In this document: one piece after another, positions 39,901 to 46,989 of the stretch
Layout of the letters: every line of letters starts with the position of its first letter
Position numbering within the stretch: position 1 is the stretch's first letter
DNA from: Liolophura sinensis
Taxonomy: Eukaryota; Mollusca; Polyplacophora; Chitonida; Chitonidae
Assembly: GCF_032854445.1 (NCBI RefSeq)
Contig: NC_088307.1
Location: 16,382,017-16,446,016 of the forward strand
Direction of reading: 5' to 3'
DNA: 64,000 bases
The notes under the pieces: model-generated
Database searches by the model: none
What the model was told of the DNA's origin: nothing
The model's input: only the letters and a program-made list of their open reading frames with translations
Program-made: the position numbers and the translations under genes

Positions 39901-42900
39901 GACAGGGTAGGTAACTGCTGATGGTAATATATTTTTCACAATGGACAGTGTAAGTAACTGCTGATGGTTAGATGTTTTTCACAATGGACAGGGTAGGTAA
40001 CTGCTGATGGTTATATATTTTTCACAGAAGTATTCTACTGTAGCTGTAAGCCATAGAATATAGTGACCATTCAGACATCCAAAGCAGTGATGTATTCTAT
40101 TCAGGCATGAGATTTGTCCTCTTTTGGGAGGAACTCCTCTTATTTATACAAAAAATAATCTGAAAAATGTTCAGAATTTAATTCAGAAATGTTATAAATG
40201 ACAAAATTGTGGTGTATAGTTTCCTCCTTTTCATCCCAGTGTCTGTCTCATCCCTGTCTATTTACTTCTCTCTTGTTCAGTTTATCTTCGATAGTCTTTC
40301 TTTATGAAAAGGTCATAATGTTTGTCAGGACAGCCAGTAAGAAGATGGTGGCATATTTCCTCTGTCCCCACCTGTAAACCTGACTGCCATTTTAGAATTT
40401 AAAAAAAATTCAAATTAGGGTGTTTAAGTACGTGTGAAATAAATTAATTGAAGAAAAGGTATTTAAATTTTTATTTTGTTTGTACAATTGCAGGAAGTTC
40501 GACGACTAAAGCGGGATATGGATGTAAAGTTTGCAGAACAGGTTTATCGAGGTATATGGTCAGAATATGTGTCTTAATTTTCTTCATTGAGGTGCCTCGA
40601 TCCTTGGCGGTAAATATTACATTGTGGAGATGATAATCGTAAATATTACATTGTGGAGATGATATTGGTAAATATTACATTGTGGAGATGATATTGGTAA
40701 ATATTACATTGTGGAGATGATATTTGTAAATATTACATTGTGGAGATGATATTGGTAAATATTACATTGTGGAGATGATATTTGTAAATATTACATTGTG
40801 GAGATGATATTGGTAAATATTACATTGTGGAGATGATATTGGTAAATATTACATTGTGGAGATGATATTTGTAAATATTACATTGTGGAGATGATATTGG
40901 TAAATATTACATTGTGGAGATGATATTGGTAAATATTACATTGTGGAGATGATAATCGTAAATATTACATTGTGGAGATGATATTGGTAAATATTACATT
41001 GTGGAGATGAAAATCGTAAATATTACATTGTGGAGATGATATTGGTAAATATTACATTGTGGAGATGATATTGGTAAATATTACATTGTGGAGATGATAA
41101 TCGTAAACATTGTTCTTTTTTTGTGAAGGGTTAAGCCTTCATATGGTACTTTTTGCAGTTTACTTTTGCAGTTGAACCTCAGTTGGCTCTGACTTAGCCT
41201 TTGGTCAGGCTTTATAAACCTAATTGCTGTGGCAGAGTCTCTTCTCTTGATCGAACCTTCACTCTAGTTAAAATACCTACATGCTTGGGATGAAACTTTG
41301 TTCAAACCTTTGTGTTGATTGAGCTGATTGTTGTCTAGCTTTCACCCTGTGCTATGGTTAAATATTTTGCTCTTGCAACAACCTTTCCTCTGCATGACCT
41401 TTGTTCTGGTTAGACCTTTTGTTTCTCGATAGAGCCTTAACTCTAGGATGGAATTTTTGCTCCTGAGTGAGCCTTTGCTTTGACTAACAGCTTTCACATT
41501 GATTGAGCCATTGCTTTGGCTAAGATCTTTAACGTTAATTGAGCCATTGCTTTGACTCAGATCTTTAACATTGATTGAGCCATTGCTTTGGCTCAGATTT
41601 TTAATGTTGATTGAGCAATTGCTTTGGCTCAGATCTTTAACGTTAATTGAGCCATTGCTTTGACTCAGATCTTTAACATTGATTGAGCCATTGCTTTGGC
41701 TCAGATCTTTAACGTTAATTGAGCCATTGCTTTGACTCAGATCTTTAACATTGATTGAGCCATTGCTTTGGCTCAGATCTTTAATGTTGATTGAGCCATT
41801 GCTTTGGCTCAGATCTTTAACATTGATTGAGCCATTGCTTTGGCTAAGATCTTTAACATTGATTGAGCCATTGCTTTGACTCAGATCTTTAACATTGATT
41901 GAGCCATTGCTTTGGCTAAGATCTTTAATGTTAATTGAGCCATTGCTTTGGCTAAGATCTTTAACATTGATTGAGCCATTGCTTTGGCTCAGATCTTTAA
42001 CGTTGATTGAGCCATTGCTTTGACTCAGATCTTTAACATTAATTGAGCCATTGCTTTGACTCAGATCTTTAACATTGATTGAGCCATTGCTTTGACTCAC
42101 AAAAAATTTGTATAATCTGAATATTCATACTGGTTAAACCTAGTCACATTTGGTCTAGCTGTCTGAATCTTTATTCCCACTGACATTCTTCTGACGTATA
42201 CAACACATATTCTCATGTGTAAAGACTGATTCCTACCTGTCTCACTAATTAACCATTTCAGGTTTCTGGTTTAGCCCAGAGTGTGAGTTCCTTCGCTTCT
42301 GTATTAGCAAAAGCCAAGAGTGTGTCGAGGGAAGCGTTCAGCTGTTTGTCTACAAGGGAGGTGTCCACATACTGGGCAGAGAGTCACCACTGTCTCTGTA
42401 CAACGAGGAGCTGGTCAGGTAAGACCATGAGGTGTTTGGTTTGTCTATAAGGGAAGTGTCCACATACTGAGCAGAGAGTCACCACTGTCTCTGTACAACG
42501 AGGAGCTGGTTAGGTAAGACCATGAGGTGTATGGTTTGTCTATAAGGGAGGTGTCCACATACTGGGCAGAGAGCCACCACTGTCTCTGTACAACGAGGAG
42601 CTGGTCAGATAAGACCATGAGGTGTTTGGTTTCTCTATGAGGGAAGTGTCCACATACTGAGCAGAGAGTCACATTGTCTCAGTACAACGAGGAGCTGGTC
42701 AGGTAAGACCATGAGGTGTTTGGTTTGTCTATAAGGGAGGTGTCCACATACTGGTTAGAGAGTCACCTCTGTCTCTGTACAGCGAGGAGCTGGTCAGGTA
42801 AGACAATGAGGTGTTTGGTTTGTCTACAAGGGAAGTGTCCACATACTGGGCAGAGAGTCACCACTGTCTCTGTACAACGAGGAGCTGCTCAGGTAAGACC

Positions 42901-44411
42901 ATGAGGTGTTTGGTTTGTCTATAAGGGAAGTGTCCACATACTGGGCAGAGAGTCACCACTGTCTCTGTACAACGAGGAGCTGGTCAGGTAAGACCGTGAG
43001 GTGTTTGGTTTGTCTATAAGGGAGGTGTCCACTATGGTAATGGTAAGGAATGTGCACTTGTACTCAACTGTTGTGAAAAGAAAGCTGTCTTAATGATCAA
43101 TAATATCAAGTCACTGTGAACATCCCCAGTATGCAAAAATAATGGTCACCTTATTTTACATGAATATCAGTTGTACTTAATGTCAACAGAAAAAATCTAG
43201 CCATCACCAAAGTATAATTAGGTCACCAAGAACAATTTGAACTGCCAGATTGTTGGTGTTTCATATTTTTATGATGGATTTTGTCTTTTCCTGCTTGTAG
43301 TATGAATGTACAGGGAGATTATGACCCCAGGGACGCGGCTGGCTTCATCAGGGTTAATGCTCTCAGGTGAGGCAGAGAATATTGGTTACATAAAAAAAGA
43401 AAGTTTGTGATATGGCACATGATGAAAATCTTTACATGTAGATTTTTCAAAAGTAAATAAGCTGCACTATGGTATGCATCATAGACAAATATTTATCTCA
43501 GCTGGCTGTCCTGGCTGTCATGAAAGCTTTACAGTCGAATGATGTTTGCATAGTTGAAGGTCCTGGTTGAAAGCTTTACCGTCGGATGATGTTTGCATAG
43601 TTGAAGGTCCTGGCTGTCATGAAAGCTTTACAGTGGGATGATGTTTGCATAGTTGAAGGCCCTTGCTGTCATGAGAGCTTTACAGTTGGATGATGTTTGC
43701 ATAGTTGAAGGCCCTGGCTGTCATGAAAGCTTTACAGTGGGATGATGTTTGCATAGTTGAAGGCCCTGGCTGTCATGAAAGCTTTACAGTGGGATGATGT
43801 TTGCATAGTTGAAGGCCCTGGCTGTCATGAAAGCTTTACAATCGGATGATGATTGCATAGTTGAAGGTCCTGGCTGAAAGCTTTACAGTGGGATGATGTT
43901 TGCGTGTTTGAAGGCCCTGGCTGTCATGAAAGCTTTACAGTGGGATGATGTTTGCATAGTTGAAGGCCCTGGCTGTCATGAAAGCTTTACAGTCGGATGA
44001 TGTTTGCATAGTTGAAGGTTCTGTCTGTCATGAAAGCTTTACAGTCGGATGATGTTTGCATAGTTGAAGGTTCTGTCTGTGATGAAAGCTTTACAGTCGG
44101 ATGATGTTTGCATAGTTGAAGGTCCTGTCTGTCATGAAATCAGCTTGTGTTTGGCCATCTTGAAAACTTCCATGAGTTTTAGCACTAAATTCCAAGTGTT
44201 GTGTTTAGCCCTTGAGGTGTCCCATCTAATATAATAATTTGGGGTTACACATTAAAGTAACTGACAAATTTGCAAATGAGAACATTTTTTTTTACAAGCT
44301 TTTGATTGCATCTTCACCTATATGCCTCAAATACATAACACATCGAATGATTTCAGGTTGAGGGAATTCAGGCGACTGCGAGAAAAAGATGCATCCAATG
44401 GCTGTGTTTGA
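24871..44411 (+). CDS. ASS1: Argininosuccinate synthase, 14 coding exons
   Basis: The enzyme (EC 6.3.4.5) joins citrulline and aspartate using ATP to give argininosuccinate, in the arginine/urea and citrulline-nitric oxide cycles. It is a cytosolic homotetramer in the family. The exons, all with GT/AG junctions, are 24871-24981, 27087-27155, 29751-29875, 30675-30795, 35263-35337, 36946-37016, 37505-37626, 38143-38227, 38865-38929, 39277-39350, 40494-40551, 42262-42418, 43301-43366 and 44357-44411. They give 1254 nt, 417 residues (human 412). Visible motifs: the ATP P-loop SGGLDTS at 14-20, [10 protein letters not shown] at 117-126, and positions matching the human citrulline/aspartate contacts Tyr89, Thr121, Asn125, Asp126, Arg129, Ser182, Ser191, Glu272 and Tyr284. 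Human Ser92 is replaced by Ala94. The first exon has an acceptor at 24835, so untranslated exon(s) lie upstream. Introns 6, 10 and 12 contain donor-bearing tandem arrays. Confidence 0.97.
26325..26482 (+). mobile_element. SINE in ASS1 intron 1
   Basis: 5'-truncated copy from atgggaaggtgttgtcagca through gatggtcgtgggtttccccc and the accataatgctggcagccg block to gtacggcgtaaaacaccaat. Same orientation as the gene. Confidence 0.85.
27087..27155 (+). CDS. ASS1: ASS1 coding exon 2 (residues 38-60)
   Basis: Encodes [20 protein letters not shown] and three more residues. Acceptor ctgcag, donor gtaaag; phase 0 on both sides. Intron 2 is 2.6 kb and carries two SINEs. Confidence 0.95.
27678..27797 (+). 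mobile_element. SINE in ASS1 intron 2
   Basis: Short truncated copy: gcaacctgcggatggtcgtg to gtgaaatattcttgaaattc, ending in (ATAA)n. Confidence 0.8.
29495..29742 (+). mobile_element. Different SINE family next to ASS1 exon 3
   Basis: A second SINE type: gcaacaactggtagacccat, the cagtaaagcagcactagata block, ctgtcctgcaacaaggaggc, then cttcgtcgtcatatgactga, gttaagtacaacgttaaacc and a ctcactcgctcactc tail. I recall this block order from molluscan genomes. The pyrimidine-rich tail runs directly into the exon 3 acceptor at 29750. Confidence 0.75.
29751..29875 (+). CDS. ASS1: ASS1 coding exon 3 (residues 61-102, first two bases)
   Basis: Encodes [13 protein letters not shown] and [17 protein letters not shown]. 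Human ASS1 has Ser92 in GTSLARP; here the residue is Ala94. The acceptor pyrimidine tract is supplied by the (CTCA)n-like tail of a SINE ending just upstream. Confidence 0.95.
30675..30795 (+). CDS. ASS1: ASS1 coding exon 4 (residues 102-142)
   Basis: Carries the second family signature, [15 protein letters not shown], which binds ATP, aspartate and citrulline. Acceptor ttttag, donor gtgaga. It is followed by the longest intron, 4.5 kb, with a reverse SINE and a 28-bp array. Confidence 0.95.
33943..34085 (-). mobile_element. SINE in ASS1 intron 4, reverse
   Basis: Reverse copy opening with (TTTA)n and tgattggtgttttacgccgt, then aatatttcacttacac, a diverged gtggatagaaaccggg block and the aggttggtggcagaccc end. 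5'-truncated, antisense to the gene. Confidence 0.85.
34527..34845. repeat. 28-bp minisatellite in ASS1 intron 4, about 11 copies
   Basis: Units around ataaggatgtgagaactatt and tatctagc, diverging at both ends. Confidence 0.9.
35263..35337 (+). CDS. ASS1: ASS1 coding exon 5 (residues 143-167)
   Basis: Encodes [20 protein letters not shown] and FEYAK, closely matching human ASS1. Acceptor ttgtag, donor gtaaat; phase 0. Intron 5 is largely a SINE and a 43-bp minisatellite. Confidence 0.95.
35600..35762 (+). mobile_element. SINE in ASS1 intron 5
   Basis: 5'-truncated copy with gatggtcgtgggtttccttc, cctcccaccagaatgctggc and cttggcgtaaaacacgaatc, ending in an A-rich tail. Confidence 0.8.
35790..36650. 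repeat. 43-bp minisatellite in ASS1 intron 5, about 21 copies
   Basis: Units with tgtttctggtttcctcaccc and accatgtacatgtctgtg. Lengths alternate between about 39 and 43 bp. Frames of up to 308 codons on the + strand encode only repeats rich in Cys, Phe, Leu and Ser; without an initiation context or a nonrepeat domain I do not call a protein. Confidence 0.95.
36946..37016 (+). CDS. ASS1: ASS1 coding exon 6 (residues 168-191, first two bases)
   Basis: Encodes [17 protein letters not shown] and the first two bases of Ser191, a predicted citrulline contact. The donor, tcag|gtactg at 37017, is the first of nine equally spaced donors 21 bp apart. The frame stays open through all of them. Confidence 0.95.
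37008..37201 (+). repeat. 21-bp array starting at the ASS1 exon 6 donor, 9 copies
   Basis: The 21-bp unit carries ctcag|gtactg. GT dinucleotides lie at 37017 (true exon 6 donor) and at 37038, 37059, 37080, 37101, 37122, 37143, 37164 and 37185. Read in the exon 6 frame, each unit translates to RYCITAL with no stop, and the frame remains open to 37377. Every unit ends with AG in the same codon phase, except the copy before 37122, which ends GG. Confidence 0.95.
37505..37626 (+). CDS. ASS1: ASS1 coding exon 7 (residues 191-232, partial ends)
   Basis: Completes Ser191, then [20 protein letters not shown] and on to LEIEFKK. The acceptor has a long pyrimidine tract ending ttttcag; donor gtaagc. 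Confidence 0.95.
38143..38227 (+). CDS. ASS1: ASS1 coding exon 8 (residues 232-260, partial ends)
   Basis: Encodes [20 protein letters not shown] and FEYLNVV, in the C-terminal synthetase domain used for tetramer contacts in the family. Acceptor ttttcaag, donor gtgagg. Confidence 0.93.
38865..38929 (+). CDS. ASS1: ASS1 coding exon 9 (residues 260-282, partial ends)
   Basis: Encodes [21 protein letters not shown], with Glu272 matching the human citrulline contact Glu270. Acceptor ttttag, donor gtgagt. Confidence 0.95.
39277..39350 (+). CDS. ASS1: ASS1 coding exon 10 (residues 282-306)
   Basis: Encodes [20 protein letters not shown] and TMDR, with Tyr284 as predicted citrulline contact. The last 15 nt plus the donor gtaggt form the start of a 43-bp tandem array that fills the beginning of intron 10. 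Confidence 0.95.
39336..40036 (+). repeat. 43-bp array starting at the ASS1 exon 10 donor, 16 donor copies
   Basis: The unit comprises the last 15 nt of exon 10 (ttcacaatggacagg) plus 28 nt of intron. Donor copies are at 39351 (true) and 39394, 39437, 39480, 39523, 39566, 39609, 39652, 39695, 39735, 39778, 39821, 39864, 39907, 39950 and 39993; the copies at 39864 and 39950 read gtaagt. In the exon frame the first intron codons are GTA GGT AAC TGC TGA, so read-through terminates at once. Confidence 0.95.
40494..40551 (+). CDS. ASS1: ASS1 coding exon 11 (residues 307-326, first base)
   Basis: Encodes [19 protein letters not shown]. Acceptor attgcag, donor gtatat. Intron 11 contains a 29-bp and a 36-bp array. 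Confidence 0.93.
40606..41108. repeat. 29-bp minisatellite in ASS1 intron 11, 17 copies
   Basis: Units of ggtaaatattacattgtgga plus gatgatatt, with an aatcg variant at both ends and in the interior. It starts about 55 bp after the exon 11 donor and does not include it. Confidence 0.95.
41450..42100. repeat. 36-bp minisatellite in ASS1 intron 11, about 17 copies
   Basis: Units around attgagccattgctttggct and cagatctttaac. The minus strand stays open for 252 codons (41342-42100), giving repeats of [12 protein letters not shown], but the frame has only a GTG at its start. Recurrent differences between units fall mostly at third codon positions of this frame. Diverged units continue left to about 41150. 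No product known. Confidence 0.9.
42262..42418 (+). CDS. ASS1: ASS1 coding exon 12 (residues 326-378, partial ends)
   Basis: Encodes [20 protein letters not shown], then [20 protein letters not shown] and ELV. The last 75 nt plus the donor gtaaga and 14 further intron bases are repeated six more times downstream as a 95-bp array. Confidence 0.95.
42344..43032 (+). repeat. 95-bp array starting in ASS1 exon 12, 7 copies
   Basis: Each unit has 75 nt copied from the 3' end of exon 12 and 20 nt of intron, joined by the donor. Donors are at 42419 (true), 42514, 42703, 42798, 42893 and 42988; in the copy at 42609 the GT has become AT. In the exon frame the sequence after the true donor reads AGG TAA, an immediate stop. 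No unit contains an acceptor-like pyrimidine tract. Confidence 0.95.
43301..43366 (+). CDS. ASS1: ASS1 coding exon 13 (residues 378-400, partial ends)
   Basis: Encodes [21 protein letters not shown]. Acceptor cttgtag, donor gtgagg. Intron 13 holds a 52-bp array. Confidence 0.95.
43500..44140. repeat. 52-bp minisatellite in ASS1 intron 13, about 12 copies
   Basis: Units around gatgatgtttgcatagttga and ctgtcatgaaagctttacag, some shortened by a missing gtcat stretch. It does not include a splice site. Confidence 0.95.
44357..44411 (+). CDS. ASS1: ASS1 coding exon 14 (residues 400-417 and stop)
   Basis: Encodes [17 protein letters not shown] followed by TGA at 44409-44411. The C-terminal helix is amphipathic and basic as in the family, with a short divergent tip. 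The 3' untranslated region follows. Confidence 0.93.
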
Positions 44412-44813
44412 AATAGAGAACAATGATCTGAAAACTGGATAACTCTTGAAAAGTGAATTACCTGTCGTCATGGTGATGCCTCATGGATGTGAAGACTTGC
44501 GCAAGGATGATGTATGAAAAAGGCTTTGCAACATGGAGATTTGACAGCCTTGGACAAAATTGTCCCAGAGTGTGCTGTATTAAACTTTCAGTGTTGTTAT
44601 GCTGGTAACATGTTGAGGGAGTTCATCATATTTGCAGCGTCGGAGCTTTGGGCATGTTCATTAACTGTATGGGTGAGGAGTTTTATGTATATGTAGAATG
44701 GTTCATTGCTAAGTTTTGCTTAAAGTGCTGCCTTACACCTGTTCAAATTTTGGTTCAGAATTTTTGGAATATGTAATTATTTAAGTGTTATTTTGTCAAA
44801 TGAACATTCATTC

Positions 44814-44886
44814 ATTAAAGAGGTTATACCGGAGATTTGTGTGTTTTTTTGGGGGGGGGGGGAGAGATCAGTGCATATTCAATAAA
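44814..44886 (+). terminator. ASS1 polyadenylation signals
   Basis: ATTAAA at 44814-44819 and AATAAA at 44881-44886 follow the ASS1 stop codon by about 400 and 470 nt. A poly-G run (about 44851-44862) lies between them. The transcript most likely ends near 44835 or 44905. Confidence 0.5.
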
Positions 44887-44905
44887 ATTTCTGCTATTTT
44901 AGAAT

Positions 44906-46019
44906 AGCCCATGTAAATACGGTTCAAAAAATATATATACCAGCCTTGTCTAGGAATGTTTTACCTCTCAAAATCGGGATTAAAGTTCCGAAAATTTACA
45001 CTATAACTCTTTTTAAAACCTAAGAATCGTTTTAACACTAAATATAATACAGGTTCGAATCTGGTATTCAATGAAAGGTAATAATTTGAGCTGTTGTTGG
45101 TAAATATAGAAAATTGGATTTAATACCCAGTACTGAAATTTTTTGGGGGGGGGGAGCAAAAAGCCTCTGATCTAGCCTGTTTAATTTGAAAAAATATTTA
45201 GAAAATTGTGTAAATATATTAATATTCATTTCATCATAAAGGGCATGTTAGTGGAGATAAACCATGAAAATAAAAATGAGGAGTTGACTGAATAAATATT
45301 AAAGTCAAGATGAAAATGCCTTTGTGATGTGCCTTCATTGTAATTCAGTGAAAAGAAATGTACTTCCTGTGTTATAAAACGCAGATGACCCATACCTATT
45401 GTAGCGGTCATTTGCAACATTGTGAACTAAAATTAATTTGACTGATAGGTGTCCAGTGGTCATTGGTGGCCATTTAGTTCAAGAATTATTTAATATTATG
45501 GAAATAGACAAGATTTTTGATGGAATGTGATAAAATTTTACTATAAATTGGAATAAGGGCTTGGGGCTTTTTCACGTGATACTTGTATTTACGCCTTCCT
45601 CAAAAGCCTATCACCACATTCGTTAATGTGGAGAGTATAATCATTTCGTAGAGCAAAGCTTTGTAGTTCACAATTGCGTACCATGTATGTTATGAATCGA
45701 ATGAGATTCATTTCATAGTATACAAATATTTATTTGGACAGGAAACTGTTCAGGATGGCGCTAACTGACGAACTGACATTTTAGGTAATAGTTGGAAAAC
45801 AGTTACGGTTCACCCACAGTATATAATGCCCGTATTCCTTACTGAAAAATTAATAGTTTTCAATTCATTCCACATTAGTTGTAAAATGTTTTTTGCTTCA
45901 CTGTATGGTAAAGGGGAGTCCTTGTGGCTGTTTCCTTATAATGGTAAAGTTGCGTTCATACGGTTCATTTTGCCATGTCCACTCAAGTTCGACCATGTAG
46001 AACGAAAATAGTGTAAACT
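44906..46019. other. Intergenic, no gene seen
   Basis: AT-rich sequence downstream of ASS1. A second poly-G run lies near 45143-45152. No motif-bearing frame. Confidence 0.4.
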
Positions 46020-46190
46020 CTATTTCATATAGGCCGCTTTCATGCCGTGCGATTTGTCGTATTCCACAAACTGTGTCATCTAAAGCCGCACTCAAGCCGT
46101 GCGATTTGTCGTATTCCACAAACTGTGTGATATAAAGCCGCACTCAAGCCGTGCGATTTGTCTTACTCCACAAATGGTGTGATATAAACA
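46020..46190. repeat. 52-bp tandem repeat, 3 copies
   Basis: Three copies of a unit containing gccgtgcgatttgtcgtatt and ccacaaactgtgtgatat, the first diverged. Confidence 0.9.
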
Positions 46191-46317
46191 TCAGCTCCTT
46201 TAAATAACAAGCCATGTAAGGGATGCCAACCAATTTGGACAAAAACATCTATGGTGTATAGGAATTTTACACTAAAAAATAGGAGATTTATAGGGATTTT
46301 TGGAAACGCTTTTATAG

Positions 46318-46393
46318 GAAGAGAAAGCAAAGGAATACCCAAAGACAGTAATTATAAATCATTGCCTTTGGGTGCGTCTTTGCTTTCCACTTC
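46318..46393. ncRNA. Hairpin of about 75 nt, microRNA-precursor-like
   Basis: The arm gagaaagcaaagg-a-taccc-aaag at 46321-46343 pairs with the arm ctttgggtgcgtctttgctttc further on, around a short AT loop near 46354-46361. By eye, about 30 of 37 positions pair, with scattered mismatches and one bulge. Size and shape suit a microRNA precursor, but a palindromic transposon remnant gives the same picture. I recognise no known microRNA seed. Confidence 0.3.
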
Positions 46394-46988
46394 ATAATAA
46401 TTGCCTCTACCAATCTATACAATTCCTGACAGCGCCCTGTTCAATCACAGCCAATCAAGTATTCAGAACAGAAATGCAGATGAGCTGAACTCCAAATGAT
46501 CCACCACTTATAGCTGATGGTCAGACTCCATCAAAGGGTGCCTCACTCAGCAGACACGTGTCTTTTGTAACACTTTCGCCAATAATGGAAAAAGTTTTCG
46601 ACATCACAACTGCCAGGAGTACGTGCCAATACAGTTGTCGCGAATGTTAGCAGAAATTTTAGCCTGCGATTCACAGACTTTCTATTTTCATCTGTTCCTT
46701 GATGCCAATTCTCAGGTCCTCTTTGAGAGTATAGCCACCATTCATCAGCGAGACGGCCACTCAATTTGCTTCCTCAATTTAACTACAAGCATAGATTTCT
46801 TTATGAATCGAGGGACCAGTTAACCAGTTGGCGGAATCAAACATCCGGTATCCTGCAGAACCTCGCTGGCCAAACCTGAACATCTTGTGTGGCCCTTAGA
46901 TAGAACATTCTAGCTCCTAAAAGGACACATTTTCGTCGGTTTTTTGCCAGCACCAACACTGATAGCTGATACAACCAACGGATCAGGA
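46394..46988. other. Intergenic, no gene seen
   Basis: Short frames on both strands without recognisable domains. Confidence 0.35.
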
Positions 46989-46989
46989 A

